A stretch of DNA of 64,000 nt, taken from NCBI GenBank assembly GCA_020632795.1, contig JACKEV010000006.1, positions 740,501 to 804,500 of the forward strand, in the 5' to 3' direction. Source of the DNA: Alphaproteobacteria bacterium. GTDB taxonomy: Bacteria > Myxococcota_A > UBA796 > CAJQPC01. Position numbers and translations under genes: made by a program. Shown in pieces: positions 9,057 to 17,642 of this stretch. Every line of letters begins with the position of its first letter. Position 1 is the first letter of the stretch. The notes under the pieces are model-generated. The model did not search any database and was not told where the DNA came from. It worked only from the letters and a program-made list of their open reading frames with translations.

Positions 9057-10279
9057 GCCGGATCCTTCTGTTCGCCCTGGGCTTCGCCCTGACCGGCGGG
9101 GGCCCCGAGCCCCTCGCGCCGCCGCAGCGGCTCCCCCCGCCCGACGCCGCCCAGCCCTTCGACGTGGCGCCCGTCCTCCAGTGGGAGCGGCGGCTGCCCG
9201 GCCCGCCGGTCGAGTCCGCCACCCACACCGAGCGCTCCCGACCTGCGACCGACGGCGACACCCTGTTCCTGGGCTACGCGGCGGTCCCCCGGCTGGCCCG
9301 GATCGATCGCCTCACCGGTGAGGTCCTGCGCACCTACGACGCCCGCGCCCCGGTCCAGGCCGAGCCGGTGCTGGCCGCCGACAAGGTCTTCTTCGTGGAC
9401 AGCGCCGGCTACACCTGGTGCTACGCGATCGACGGCGATGAGCCGCTGTGGTCCCACTACGGCGGCGCGCCCATCGCGTCCCGGCCCACCCTCCACAACG
9501 GCCTGCTCATCGTCGCCTCGGTGGACGACGTGGTCTACGCCCTGGGCGTCGACGACGGCCTCATCCGCTGGCGCTACCAGCGCCCCGCCGATCCCACCCG
9601 GGACAGCGAGCTGACCCTCTTCGGAGCGCCGTCACCGGTGGTGGCGGGCTCGCTGGTGCTGGCGGGCTTCTCCGACGGCGCGGTCGTGGGGCTGGGGCTC
9701 GGCGGCGGCGAGGTCCAGTGGGAGCGCAGGGCAGGGGAGGGCCGCTACCCCGACATCATCGGCACGCCGCTGGTGATCGACACCGAGGCCTACGTGGGCG
9801 GCTACTCCGAGCCGCTGGTCTCCCTGGACCTCATCACCCGCAACGTGCGCTGGCGCCTGGACGTCGGCAGCGCCGCCGCGCCGGCCGTGGTGGGGGATCG
9901 CCTCTACCACGGCGCGACCGACGGCAAGCTCCGGGCCATCGACCGCCGCACCGGCGAGGTGGTCTGGACCTGGGACTCCGAGACCACCGGCGCGCTCACC
10001 ACGCCGCAGCCCACCGACGCCGGGCTGGTGGTGGCCAGCTCCGACGGCGGGCTGTATCTGGTGGACGCCGAGACGGGCGCGCTGATCTGGCAGTACGATC
10101 CTGGCTATCTGCTGTCCGGCATCACCGCCGCGCCCCTGGTGGTGGGGCGCCAGCTCCTGGCCGTGACCAACGCCGGGCGGCTCTTGTCCTTCATCTCGCC
10201 CGAGCCGGAGCCCCTCGACAGCATCCCGCCGATGATGGACTGGTCGGAGAAGCCTGCGGGCCCCGCCGACCAGCCCTGA
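9053..10279 (+). CDS. bamB: PQQ-like beta-propeller, BamB-like outer-membrane assembly protein
   Basis: 408 residues with an N-terminal export signal and about seven to eight propeller blades of the PQQ-like type (GALIWQYDPGY, GEVVWTWDS, DGLIRWRYQ). BamB is a lipoprotein of the BAM complex. Here the signal region (LLFALGFALTGGGPEPLA) has no Cys for lipidation, so this protein would be soluble in the periplasm or use another anchor. Length and the translational coupling to a YfgM-like gene support the BamB assignment. The alternative is a generic PQQ-repeat protein. Ends eight bases from the convergent beta-helix gene. Confidence 0.78.
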   Translation: MSRILLFALGFALTGGGPEPLAPPQRLPPPDAAQPFDVAPVLQWERRLPGPPVESATHTERSRPATDGDTLFLGYAAVPRLARIDRLTGEVLRTYDARAPVQAEPVLAADKVFFVDSAGYTWCYAIDGDEPLWSHYGGAPIASRPTLHNGLLIVASVDDVVYALGVDDGLIRWRYQRPADPTRDSELTLFGAPSPVVAGSLVLAGFSDGAVVGLGLGGGEVQWERRAGEGRYPDIIGTPLVIDTEAYVGGYSEPLVSLDLITRNVRWRLDVGSAAAPAVVGDRLYHGATDGKLRAIDRRTGEVVWTWDSETTGALTTPQPTDAGLVVASSDGGLYLVDAETGALIWQYDPGYLLSGITAAPLVVGRQLLAVTNAGRLLSFISPEPEPLDSIPPMMDWSEKPAGPADQP

Positions 10280-10286
10280 AACGCCC

Positions 10287-12818
10287 TCAGGCCCCGGTGC
10301 CGCTCACCGCGCTGGACTGCGGGTTGGTGACCGCGTCCACGTTGTAGACCTGGGTGCCTCGGGTGTCGAGCTCGCCGTCCAGCGCGCCGTCCTCGGTCAG
10401 GTCCGCGCCCACCTCATCGTCGTTGTCGGCGATGTAGCAGCTGTCCACCAGGCGCACGTAGTACGCCCCGTAGAACTGGTTGCCGGTGATGTTGTTGTAG
10501 GCGATGTCGGTGAGGTTGTCGCCGGTGGTCGTGCCCTGGACCCCGTAGCTGCCGTTGTCGGTGATGTCGCTGTAGACGAGGGTGCTGGGGTCGTTGCCAT
10601 AGAACAGGATGCCGCGGTCGCCGTTGTTGGCGAGCGTGGCGTAGGCGATGTCCCCGGACTCGGTGTAGACGCCGTGGTTGGTCGCGCCGTCCACGGTCAG
10701 CTCGCTGGCCAGCAGGTAGCCCCGCACGTCCACGCCGTGAGAGCCCGCCGCCGGCTCCGCCCCGCTGGTCTCGTCGATGATCTGCACCCGCTCCAGGATG
10801 GCGTCGCCGTTGTACACGTAGATGCCGCGGTCCAGGCTGTTCGACACGATGGCGTCGGACACCGAGATGTCGACGCCGTAGCCGTAGACGCCCCGCAGGT
10901 CCGAGCCTGAGATGTTCGCGTTGGAGAGGGTGAGGGGGGTCCGGTATGCGTAGACGCCCTCGGTGCCGGCGTCGCGCACGGTGATGTCGTCCATGACCGC
11001 GTTGTCGCCGACGTACACGTAGATGCCGGCGTGCAGGGGCTCGATGACCTCGACGCTGGTGGCCGTGAACGTCCCGTACTGGTTGTAGATGCCGTGGGTC
11101 CCCGGGGAGACCACGTCGACCGCGTTCAGGGTCATGTCGCCGTAGGCGCCGTAGACGCCGTAGCTCCGGGGGTTCAGGATCGAGACGGTGTCGGCGGTCA
11201 GCGTGCCGTTGTAGGCGTAGAGGCCGATGCCGTCGATGTTCTCGATGCTGACCGGGGCGGAGGGGCTGCCAGCGGTCATGTTGCCGCGGTAGGCGTAGAT
11301 GCCGTTGCCCAGCACGTCGTTGATGGAGGTGTCGTAGACCGTCGCGTTGCCGAAGTAGGCGTAGATCGCGTGGTTCCGGATGCCCTCGATCGTCACGTTC
11401 TCAGCGGTGATGTTGCCGTCGTTCGCGTAGATGGCCGAGCTGTCGATGTTGGTGATGGAGACCCCGTCGCCGTCGGGCAGCACGTAGATGTCGCCGCGGT
11501 ACGCGTAGATGGCGTTGGTGCGCACGTCGCTGATCGTCGACTCGCTGATGGTCAGGTCCCGGCTGTGGACGTAGACGCCGTGGCCCTCGACGGTCTGCAC
11601 GGTGACGTGGGACGCCGTCAGGTTGCCGCGGAAGGCGTAGATGGCCGAGCCCAGCACGTCACGGACCTCGACGTTCTCGACGGTCAGATCGCCGTAGGCG
11701 CCGTAGATGCCGTGGTTGCGGGCGTCGGTGACCACCGAGTCGCTGACCGACATCTCGCCGCCGCTGTAGATGCCGTAGGCCTCGGTGCCGGTGACGGTGA
11801 CGCCGGTGAGGGTGGCGCCGTCCTCGCCGCCGTAGATCCCGGAGCTCTCGCAGGTGCTGACGGTCAGCCCGGAGGCCTCCAGGGACCCCAGCGCGTGCAG
11901 GCAGATGTTGCCCGAGTTGGTGATGGAGCTGTCCGAGATGTTGATGTGCGAGGAGGGGTCGCCGTAGATGCCGTGGGACAGCGTGTTGTTGACCGTGACC
12001 CCGGTCATCGTGGCGTTGGTGCGGTAGACCGCGATGGCCTGGGTCGCCGCGCGGGTGACCTGGACGTTGGAGAAGGTGGCCCGGTGGGCGTACTCGCCGA
12101 TGCTGCCCACCAGCGCGGCGCGGTAGACGTTGTTGAAGGTCGAGTCGCTGACCTCGAGGGTCGCGTCGTCCCGCACGCCGTCGAACTGGATGGCGTTGCC
12201 GGTGCCGTCGAACACCGAGTTCACGACGGTGACCTGGGGCACGCCGCGGCTGAGCAGGGCCGTCTGGTTGTCGCGCTCATTGTCGGTGAAGCTGCAGCTG
12301 TCCACGGCGAAGGGCGCGTCGCGGCTGTAGAGGCTCAGGGTGGCGTCGGCGAAGGTGGCGCCGGTGATCCCGGTGGACGCGGCGCCCTCGATGCGCAGGC
12401 CCACGCCCTCGAAGGCGCTGTAGCTGAGCACGGACTGGTCGCCGGTGCCGCCCACGGAGACGCCGTAGTTGGCGCCGGACAGCGAGGAGCTGTCGTAGAA
12501 GCGGACCGGGTTCTCCGCGGTGCCCTGGGTCAGGATGACGCCGTCCACGACCAGACCGGCGCTGGGCAGGAACTTGACGTTGACGCCCTCCAGGATGGTC
12601 AGCGTGGCGCCCTCAGCGACGTACCAGACGCCGCCGATGGTGATGTCCTCGGCCCAGGTCACGTCTTCCTCGATGGTGTAGACCGTCTCGCCCTCGGGCT
12701 CCTCCTCGACGCCGGTGTCGTCCTCGGTCCAGGGGTCGCCGGTCTCGTCCGGGTCCGGCTCGTTCCGGCAGGCCATCGTGAGGATCAGGATCGGAATGAG
12801 GCTGAATCGTCCCGTCAT
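10287..12818 (-). CDS. Right-handed beta-helix repeat lipoprotein
   Basis: 843 residues from ATG 12818, with AAGGAG seven bases upstream. A lipoprotein signal ends in LTMAC and is followed by an acidic Glu/Asp/Thr linker of about 30 residues. The rest is a long parallel beta-helix. From about residue 260 the coils become strikingly regular, with some 22 units of 20-26 residues (mostly 22), each beginning G[IV]Y or AIY with a further aromatic two residues on and a Gly/Asp turn (for example GIYAYRGNMT, AIYAFRGNLT, GVYGAYGDMT). The stacked Tyr/Gly ladder is unusual. Such folds occur in pectate-lyase-like enzymes and adhesins, but no catalytic motif was recognised. Probably anchored to the outer membrane and surface exposed. 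Confidence 0.85.
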   Translation of the reverse strand: MTGRFSLIPILILTMACRNEPDPDETGDPWTEDDTGVEEEPEGETVYTIEEDVTWAEDITIGGVWYVAEGATLTILEGVNVKFLPSAGLVVDGVILTQGTAENPVRFYDSSSLSGANYGVSVGGTGDQSVLSYSAFEGVGLRIEGAASTGITGATFADATLSLYSRDAPFAVDSCSFTDNERDNQTALLSRGVPQVTVVNSVFDGTGNAIQFDGVRDDATLEVSDSTFNNVYRAALVGSIGEYAHRATFSNVQVTRAATQAIAVYRTNATMTGVTVNNTLSHGIYGDPSSHINISDSSITNSGNICLHALGSLEASGLTVSTCESSGIYGGEDGATLTGVTVTGTEAYGIYSGGEMSVSDSVVTDARNHGIYGAYGDLTVENVEVRDVLGSAIYAFRGNLTASHVTVQTVEGHGVYVHSRDLTISESTISDVRTNAIYAYRGDIYVLPDGDGVSITNIDSSAIYANDGNITAENVTIEGIRNHAIYAYFGNATVYDTSINDVLGNGIYAYRGNMTAGSPSAPVSIENIDGIGLYAYNGTLTADTVSILNPRSYGVYGAYGDMTLNAVDVVSPGTHGIYNQYGTFTATSVEVIEPLHAGIYVYVGDNAVMDDITVRDAGTEGVYAYRTPLTLSNANISGSDLRGVYGYGVDISVSDAIVSNSLDRGIYVYNGDAILERVQIIDETSGAEPAAGSHGVDVRGYLLASELTVDGATNHGVYTESGDIAYATLANNGDRGILFYGNDPSTLVYSDITDNGSYGVQGTTTGDNLTDIAYNNITGNQFYGAYYVRLVDSCYIADNDDEVGADLTEDGALDGELDTRGTQVYNVDAVTNPQSSAVSGTGA

Positions 12819-12976
12819 GGGTTGTCTCCTTGGGAAGGTTCCGTCGGGCATCCTATCAGTCAAGGAGACCATTTTTACAAGTAATTCAAGGTGCTTGATT
12901 CTGTCCGGGCGGTCAGGAACTGGCCGCTCTCCGGCACCGCCGTTTGCCCCGGGACAACCAGCGGTCCTGATCCGGA

Positions 12977-13906
12977 TCAGGTGCCTTCGTCGACCAGGCT
13001 GTCGCAGTCCTGGTCCACGCCGTCGGCCAGCTCGGGGGTCTCGGGGGCGACGCCGGCGTCGCGGTCGTCGCAGTCGAGGCCCCAGGGCTCGGCGTCGTAG
13101 CCGTCGCCGTCGGCGTCGTAGTCCGAGCCGCCGTCGCAGTCGAAGTCCTGGCCGTCGTACCAGATCTCGGCGGCGGAGGGCGAGATCCGGGTGGTCGAGT
13201 CGTCGCAGTCGGGACCCCAGGGCTCGGCGTCGTAGCCGTCGCCGTCGACGTCGTAGTCGGAGTCGCCAGCGCAGTCCTGGTCCACGCCGTCGTACCAGGT
13301 GTCGACCGCGCCCGGATGGACCGACCCGTCGGCGTCGTCGCAGTCGCGGCCCTCGGGGACCTGCTCGTAGCCGTCGCCGTCGGCGTCGTGATCGGAGTCG
13401 CCGGCGCAGTCCTGGTCCACGTCGTCGTACCAGACCTCGGTGGCGCCGGGGTGGATGGACGGGTCCTCGTCGTCGCAGTCGTCGCCGCCGAGGTCCTCGT
13501 GGGCGTGCCCGTCGGCGTCGCCGTCGGGGTCGGTCTGGCCGAGCAGGCTCAGGTCGGCGGCGCTGCCGTCGGAGAACGCCAGGCTCAGGTTGGCCTCGGC
13601 GGGGTCGCCGTCGACGGGCGCGAACCAGAGGGTGACGCTGGCGGTGGACCCGGCGTCGATGTCCAGCGCCGTGCGGCTCAGGGAGAACGGGCCGTCGGAC
13701 AGCGCGAGGCTGACGGAGCCGGATGCGGTGCCATCGTTGCTCAGCGCCAGGGGAAGCTCAGCCTCGTGACCCAGCGGCACCGCGCCGAAGTCCAGGTCGG
13801 CGATGTCGAGGATGAAGTCCGGGGCGTCTGCGCGGTAGGCCTCCGCGGCGGGGCCGCAGGCGGAGAGCGGAAGGAGGACGAGGAGCGTGGGGATTCGGGG
13901 GGTCAT
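12977..13906 (-). CDS. MopE/Ig-like lipoprotein
   Basis: 309 residues. Signal peptide with lipobox LSAC at residue 17. Residues 30-125 form a Hydin/ASPM-type Ig-like domain (LDFGAVPLGHEAELPLALSN). Residues 125-309 hold five MopE-like metal-binding units of about 42 residues with DGDGY and DCDD acidic loops and paired Cys (GVDQDC...DCDD). MopE-type repeats bind metal and are common in secreted proteins of Myxococcota. No Shine-Dalgarno is seen before the ATG. Expression may depend on the AT-rich palindromic region just upstream. Function unknown; probably a surface-exposed, calcium-stabilised protein. Confidence 0.85.
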   Translation of the reverse strand: MTPRIPTLLVLLPLSACGPAAEAYRADAPDFILDIADLDFGAVPLGHEAELPLALSNDGTASGSVSLALSDGPFSLSRTALDIDAGSTASVTLWFAPVDGDPAEANLSLAFSDGSAADLSLLGQTDPDGDADGHAHEDLGGDDCDDEDPSIHPGATEVWYDDVDQDCAGDSDHDADGDGYEQVPEGRDCDDADGSVHPGAVDTWYDGVDQDCAGDSDYDVDGDGYDAEPWGPDCDDSTTRISPSAAEIWYDGQDFDCDGGSDYDADGDGYDAEPWGLDCDDRDAGVAPETPELADGVDQDCDSLVDEGT

Positions 13907-13971
13907 CGGGGAGGAATATATGTGGAGGGGGGGTCGTTGGCGATGCGTGGGTACAACAGTAGTTGGATCTG

Positions 13972-13985
13972 ATAATAGATATTAT
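13972..13985. promoter_or_regulatory. AT-only inverted repeat, possible operator or -10 region
   Basis: ATAATA, two spacer bases, TATTAT. On the minus strand the arms give TAATAT/TATTAT-like hexamers that could serve as a -10 for the MopE/Ig gene 66 bases downstream. No matching -35 was confirmed. Confidence 0.3.
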
Positions 13986-14012
13986 GTTCAATTAACCCAG
14001 CCACGACATTCC

Positions 14013-14035
14013 AATAGCGAACGCCGTTCGCTATT
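14013..14035. repeat. Perfect 11-bp inverted repeat with one central base
   Basis: AATAGCGAACG, a single C, then CGTTCGCTATT. It starts 14 bases after the stop of the PEGA gene. As RNA it would fold with a three-base loop into a 10-bp stem, but the T-tract expected of an intrinsic terminator is absent on either strand. The symmetry suits a dimeric DNA-binding protein. Confidence 0.6.
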
Positions 14036-14049
14036 GCGTCGCCGCGCCC

Positions 14050-15666
14050 TCAGTCCGGCATCAACATCACCTTGACCGGCTGACCCGGGTTGGCGAACTG
14101 GATGGTCCGCTGCACCGTGTACGAGGTCGAGTCCGGCGTGACCACGCGGAACGTGTGGCTGCCCTCAGGCAGCTCGATCGACGCCGGGATGGTGTCGATC
14201 TTGCGGTCGCCGACCCACACCTGCGAGCCAGGCGTGCCGTACAGCGTGACGATGCCCGAGGTGCTCAGCTTCTCCAGCGAGATGTCCAGGGCCTTCGTGC
14301 CTTCTCCCACGGTGACCCGCTGCTCGGAGGTCTTGTAGCCCTTGGCCTCTGCGGCCACCGTGTGACGGCCCTGCGTGAGGGTCTTGGAGACGGAGCCCTT
14401 GCCGGCTGTGCGGCCGTCGATGAGGATCGAGGCCGAGGACGGCGTGACCGTCACCGACAGCGTGCCGGTGGCCGGCTGGGGTGGCTGGTCCGGCGGCTTG
14501 TCCGGCGGAGCGACCTCCACGACGCCGTCCGGGTCCTTCGGAGGGTCCTTCGGCGTGTCGACGGGCGGATCCTTCGGTGTGTCGACCGGCGGGTCCTTCG
14601 GCGCGTCGACCGTCATGGGGTTGACGGGCGGATCCTTCGGCGTGTCGACCGTCATGGGGTTGACGGGCGGGTCCTTGGGGGGGTCGACCGGCGGGTTGAC
14701 CCCCGCAGGGTCCTCCGGCGGGTCGGCCACCACCACGCCGTCCGGGTCTTCGACCGGGTCCTCACCGCCCGCGTTCATCGCGATGACGCCGCCGCCGATG
14801 ACCAGCAGCAGCACGACCACGATCCCCAGCAACATCGACCGGTTGCCTCCCGTCTCTTCCTCCTGGCGCGGGTGCACCGCCAGCGGCGGCGGGCCGGAGG
14901 GCCGGATGGAGGGCGGCGGCCGCCCCATGCGCGGCGACGGCGGCAGCTCGACCTCGTCGTCGGCCTCCTCGGGCTCGAACGCCAGCACGCCCGCGTCCTC
15001 GTCGAACCCCGTCTCGGTCGGGCGCTCGTCGTAGTCGTCGTCCTCGTAGGTGGGGTGCGGGTTGGAGAACGGCGGCGGGACCGGCGCCGTCGGGAACTCC
15101 ACGGGGGCCGGGGCCTCCAGCTCGGAGCCGTCCCGATCGGCCAGCTCGAGGGTGGAGATGACGTCATCGTCCTCCAGCGGCAGCTCGGGCTCGGGCTCGG
15201 GCTCGGGAGGCAGAGGCGGCAGCGGGCGGGGCTTGCGGCGGCGTTGACGCGGATCACCCAGGAGGTCTTCCCCTCGGATGATCGGCACGGGCAGCGGCGC
15301 GGTCTCCTGCGCGAGGATCGGGGGCGCGAGGATCGGGGGCGCGAGGTCCTCTTCCTCGGGGATGATCGTCGGGTCGGGCCGGTCGGTGAGCCTGCGGACC
15401 GGCGGCGGCCGCGCCGGCTCGTAGTCGTCCAGCATGTCCTCGGGCATCAACGTCGGCGACGCGGACTGCGACAAGGAGCCACCGCCGCGCGCTTCCGAGG
15501 CGCGCGGGGCACCCATGTCCTCCGGGACCATCGTCGGGAAGTTCTGGGACGACATCGACGCAGGCGCGGGCTGGCGGGCCGGCGCGAGCTGCAGCACGTC
15601 ACCATCAGCGAAGCAGAAATCTACGCGATCATCGTAGTTTCGACTGCAGAGGCTGCAAACTTTCAT
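14050..15666 (-). CDS. Zinc-ribbon, membrane and PEGA-domain protein
   Basis: 538 residues. The N-terminus (VCSLCSRNYDDRVDFCFADG) is the short zinc-ribbon seen at the start of many myxobacterial PEGA/kinase proteins. A disordered Pro/Glu-rich cytoplasmic part of about 240 residues follows, then one membrane helix (MLLGIVVVLLLVIGGGVIAM). Next is a periplasmic Pro/Lys/Asp repeat stalk made of PKDPPV units, and two PEGA domains (SASILIDGRTAGKGSVSKTL; GSQVWVGDRKIDTIPASIEL). PEGA domains are thought to bind the cell wall or other envelope partners. The kinase domain often found in such proteins is missing. Probably a bitopic protein linking cytoplasm and wall. Confidence 0.85.
   Translation of the reverse strand: MKVCSLCSRNYDDRVDFCFADGDVLQLAPARQPAPASMSSQNFPTMVPEDMGAPRASEARGGGSLSQSASPTLMPEDMLDDYEPARPPPVRRLTDRPDPTIIPEEEDLAPPILAPPILAQETAPLPVPIIRGEDLLGDPRQRRRKPRPLPPLPPEPEPEPELPLEDDDVISTLELADRDGSELEAPAPVEFPTAPVPPPFSNPHPTYEDDDYDERPTETGFDEDAGVLAFEPEEADDEVELPPSPRMGRPPPSIRPSGPPPLAVHPRQEEETGGNRSMLLGIVVVLLLVIGGGVIAMNAGGEDPVEDPDGVVVADPPEDPAGVNPPVDPPKDPPVNPMTVDTPKDPPVNPMTVDAPKDPPVDTPKDPPVDTPKDPPKDPDGVVEVAPPDKPPDQPPQPATGTLSVTVTPSSASILIDGRTAGKGSVSKTLTQGRHTVAAEAKGYKTSEQRVTVGEGTKALDISLEKLSTSGIVTLYGTPGSQVWVGDRKIDTIPASIELPEGSHTFRVVTPDSTSYTVQRTIQFANPGQPVKVMLMPD
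14540..14700. repeat. In-gene tandem repeat encoding the PKDPPV stalk
   Basis: Imperfect repeats of GTCGAC-(N)-GGCGG-(A/G)-TCCTTCGG encode VDTPKDPP and the longer VNPMTVDTPKDPP units in the PEGA gene. Two unit lengths (about 21 and 36 bases) are mixed, which indicates slippage or unequal exchange. Confidence 0.7.
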
Positions 15667-15799
15667 TAAGTGTTCACCGGAGGGATGAAGGACCCTTCAG
15701 GGTTGCGCCAACAGGCTGAAGAGGTCTGTCAACGGACCCTCGGGGTCCGAGCAGACACGATTATGGCATTCATCGCGCATCGGCGTGGAGGGGGGGGCG

Positions 15800-16945
15800 T
15801 CACACGCCCGAATAGGCGTGCTTGAGGTGCCTGGCGATCACCAGACGCTGGACCTGGTTGGTGCCTTCGACGATCTGCATGACCTTGGCGTCCCTCATGT
15901 ACCGCTCCACAGGATACTCGCGCGTGTATCCATAACCCCCCAGGACCTGCACCGCGTCTGCGGCGACCGCCAGGCTCGCGTCGGTGGCCACGCACTTGGC
16001 CATCGCCGCCACGTCGCCGTAGGGGCGATGGTGGTCCCGCAGCCACGCGGCCTTGTGCACCAGCAGGCGCGAGGCCTCGATGCGGCAGGCCATGTCCGCC
16101 AGCATGAAGCCCACGCCCTGGAAGTCCACGATGGGGCGCCCGAACTGCTCGCGGGCGCAGGCGTAGGGCGCCGCCACGTCCAGGCTGGCCTGGGCGATGC
16201 CCACCGCGATGGCGCCGATGGTGATCCGGCCGGAGTCGAGCGCCGAGAGCGCCACCCGGAACCCCTCCCCCTCCTGGTCGAGCAGGTTCTCGGCGGGCAC
16301 GCGGGCGTCCTCGAGGATCAGCTCCACCGTGGGGCTGGCCCGCAGCCCCATCTTCTCCTCCTTCTTGCCGAAGCTGAGCCCCGGCGTGTCCCCCTCGACC
16401 AGGAACGCGCTGATGCCCCGGGCCCCCGGCCCTCCGGTGCGGACCATCACCACGTACAGGTCCGCGACGCCGCCGTGGGTGATCCAGAACTTCGTGCCGT
16501 TGAGGATGTAGTGGTCGCCGTCGCGCTCGGCGGTGGTCTTCAGGGCGCCGGCGTCCGAGCCGCTGCCAGGCTCGGAGAGCGCGAACGCCCCCAGGATTTC
16601 GCCGGTGGCCAGCCCCGACAGGTAGCGCGCCCGCTGGGCGTCGTTGCCGTACTGGGCGAGGATGATCTGCGGCAGCCCGTTGACGGCGACGGTCACCGCA
16701 TAGCTGGCGGAGACCCTGGCGATCTCCTCCAGGACGATCGCGTACTCGAGGTAGCCCAGGCCCAGGCCGTCATACGCCTCGGCCGTGGGGACGCCGCAGA
16801 CCCCGGCCTCGCCCAGGGCGTGGAAGTACTCCTTGCGGAAGCGCTCGCGCTCGTCGTCCTCGCGCAGCGTGGGGCCCAGGATGGACTCGGCGGCCTCTCG
16901 GGCGGCCTCCTTCAGGAGCTGCTGCTCTTCGGTGAGTTGGAACAT
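15800..16945 (-). CDS. Acyl-CoA dehydrogenase
   Basis: 381 residues from ATG 16945 (MFQLTEEQ; AGAGG eight bases upstream). GTG 16954 is the alternative. FAD-dependent alpha,beta-dehydrogenation of acyl-CoA in beta-oxidation or branched-chain amino-acid breakdown. Family motifs are present: FALSEPGSGSDAG and FWITHGG in the middle beta domain, REQFGRPIVDFQ, QVLGGYGYTREYPVERYMRD, and the catalytic-base region IVEGTNQVQR with Glu. The last residues are not a membrane or targeting tail. The chain length is that of short-chain/butyryl-type enzymes. The substrate cannot be fixed from sequence. Monocistronic, divergent from the small lipoprotein gene. Confidence 0.95.
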   Translation of the reverse strand: MFQLTEEQQLLKEAAREAAESILGPTLREDDERERFRKEYFHALGEAGVCGVPTAEAYDGLGLGYLEYAIVLEEIARVSASYAVTVAVNGLPQIILAQYGNDAQRARYLSGLATGEILGAFALSEPGSGSDAGALKTTAERDGDHYILNGTKFWITHGGVADLYVVMVRTGGPGARGISAFLVEGDTPGLSFGKKEEKMGLRASPTVELILEDARVPAENLLDQEGEGFRVALSALDSGRITIGAIAVGIAQASLDVAAPYACAREQFGRPIVDFQGVGFMLADMACRIEASRLLVHKAAWLRDHHRPYGDVAAMAKCVATDASLAVAADAVQVLGGYGYTREYPVERYMRDAKVMQIVEGTNQVQRLVIARHLKHAYSGV

Positions 16946-17012
16946 GATCAGCACCTCTCATCTGTCGCTCGGCTCCCCTAACCCGCCGCTCCGCGTCGAG
17001 GTCGACCGCTCC

Positions 17013-17040
17013 TTGACAGGTCTACGGAAAGGGATACGTG
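17013..17040 (+). promoter_or_regulatory. Candidate sigma-70 promoter
   Basis: A consensus -35 TTGACA (17013-17018), then 16 bases, then TACGTG (17035-17040) as a weak -10. It lies 65 bases before the start of the small lipoprotein gene, which has its own AAGGAG. The -35 is exact, the -10 poor. Confidence 0.4.
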
Positions 17041-17104
17041 CGCCCCCTGTTTTCCTGCCGTTTCCCTGCTGTTTCCCAACGGCAATCGCCAAGGAGTACC
17101 GATC

Positions 17105-17575
17105 ATGAAGCGGTTTGCGCTCGCTGCCCTCGCGCTGGGCATCTTTACGGGCTGTTCGATGAAGGGTTCCACGATCCCAGGCGCCCCCATCCCCTTCGCC
17201 AAGGCTGACTACACCGTGCTCGGCGCCACCAACGCCGAGGAGTGTGGCTCCTACCTCTTCGGCATCAACTTCGCCGCCCTGTTCAAGAACGAGGGTGCGA
17301 TGATCACCCCCGGCACCATGACCCTCGACGGCACCGCCGGCATGGGCGCCGCGGCCATCAACATGGGCGTCATGACCGCCGAGGGCAGCAAGGCCCTCTA
17401 CATGGCCCTCGAGAAGATGCCCGAGGCCACCCACCTGCTGGCCCCCCGGGTCCACATCGAGGCCAACGGCGTGACCCTCGGCCCCTCCCACGCCATCGTG
17501 ATCTTCGGCAAGCGCTGCGCCACCGTCGAGGCGCGCGGCGTCAAGATCGGCGACAAGCCGACCGCCAACCAGTAG
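17105..17575 (+). CDS. Small TRL-like lipoprotein
   Basis: 156 residues with AAGGAG eight bases before the ATG. Signal peptide and lipobox FTGC. The mature part (YTVLGATNAEECGSYLFGIN followed by a regular Ala/Gly/Met-rich helix) is like the TRL-like lipoprotein family. In that family a conserved opening VLG...G...LFG precedes tandem helical segments ending near the C-terminal VEARGVKIG. Expected at the outer or inner membrane facing the periplasm. Codon use is extremely biased to C/G-ending codons (GCC, ATC, AAG), suggesting high expression. Role unknown. Confidence 0.75.
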   Translation: MKRFALAALALGIFTGCSMKGSTIPGAPIPFAKADYTVLGATNAEECGSYLFGINFAALFKNEGAMITPGTMTLDGTAGMGAAAINMGVMTAEGSKALYMALEKMPEATHLLAPRVHIEANGVTLGPSHAIVIFGKRCATVEARGVKIGDKPTANQ

Positions 17576-17591
17576 GTCCCCTGCCCTGCTC

Positions 17592-17622
17592 GGCGGCGCG
17601 CTCGCTTCGGTGAGCCGCCGCC
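17592..17622. terminator. GC hairpin with UUCG tetraloop between convergent genes
   Basis: Outer arms GGCGGC (17592-17597) and GCCGCC (17617-17622) enclose GCTCGC-TTCG-GTGAGC, a six-pair stem with a cUUCGg tetraloop. It lies 17 bases past the TRL-like lipoprotein stop and 21 bases from the stop of the opposite gene. There is no strong U-tract, so it may be a Rho-independent terminator of the GC-rich type or a 3'-end stabiliser. Confidence 0.55.
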
Positions 17623-17642
17623 GCGCTGCTTTCGAAGGCCGC

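Larger units (their letters stand above)
13907..14049. other. AT-rich intergenic region with two inverted repeats
   Basis: This short gap is much lower in GC than the rest of the window. It holds ATAATA-GA-TATTAT at 13972-13985, a larger perfect inverted repeat at 14013-14035, and a weak CAAC/GTTG dyad near 13955. It lies upstream of the MopE/Ig lipoprotein and downstream of the PEGA gene, so promoter, operator and terminator roles are all possible. Confidence 0.6.

Noticed and set aside
12977..13500. Possible simple-sequence DNA repeat
   Set aside because: The periodic CGTCG pattern is just the coding of DGDGYD/DCDD metal loops of the MopE units.
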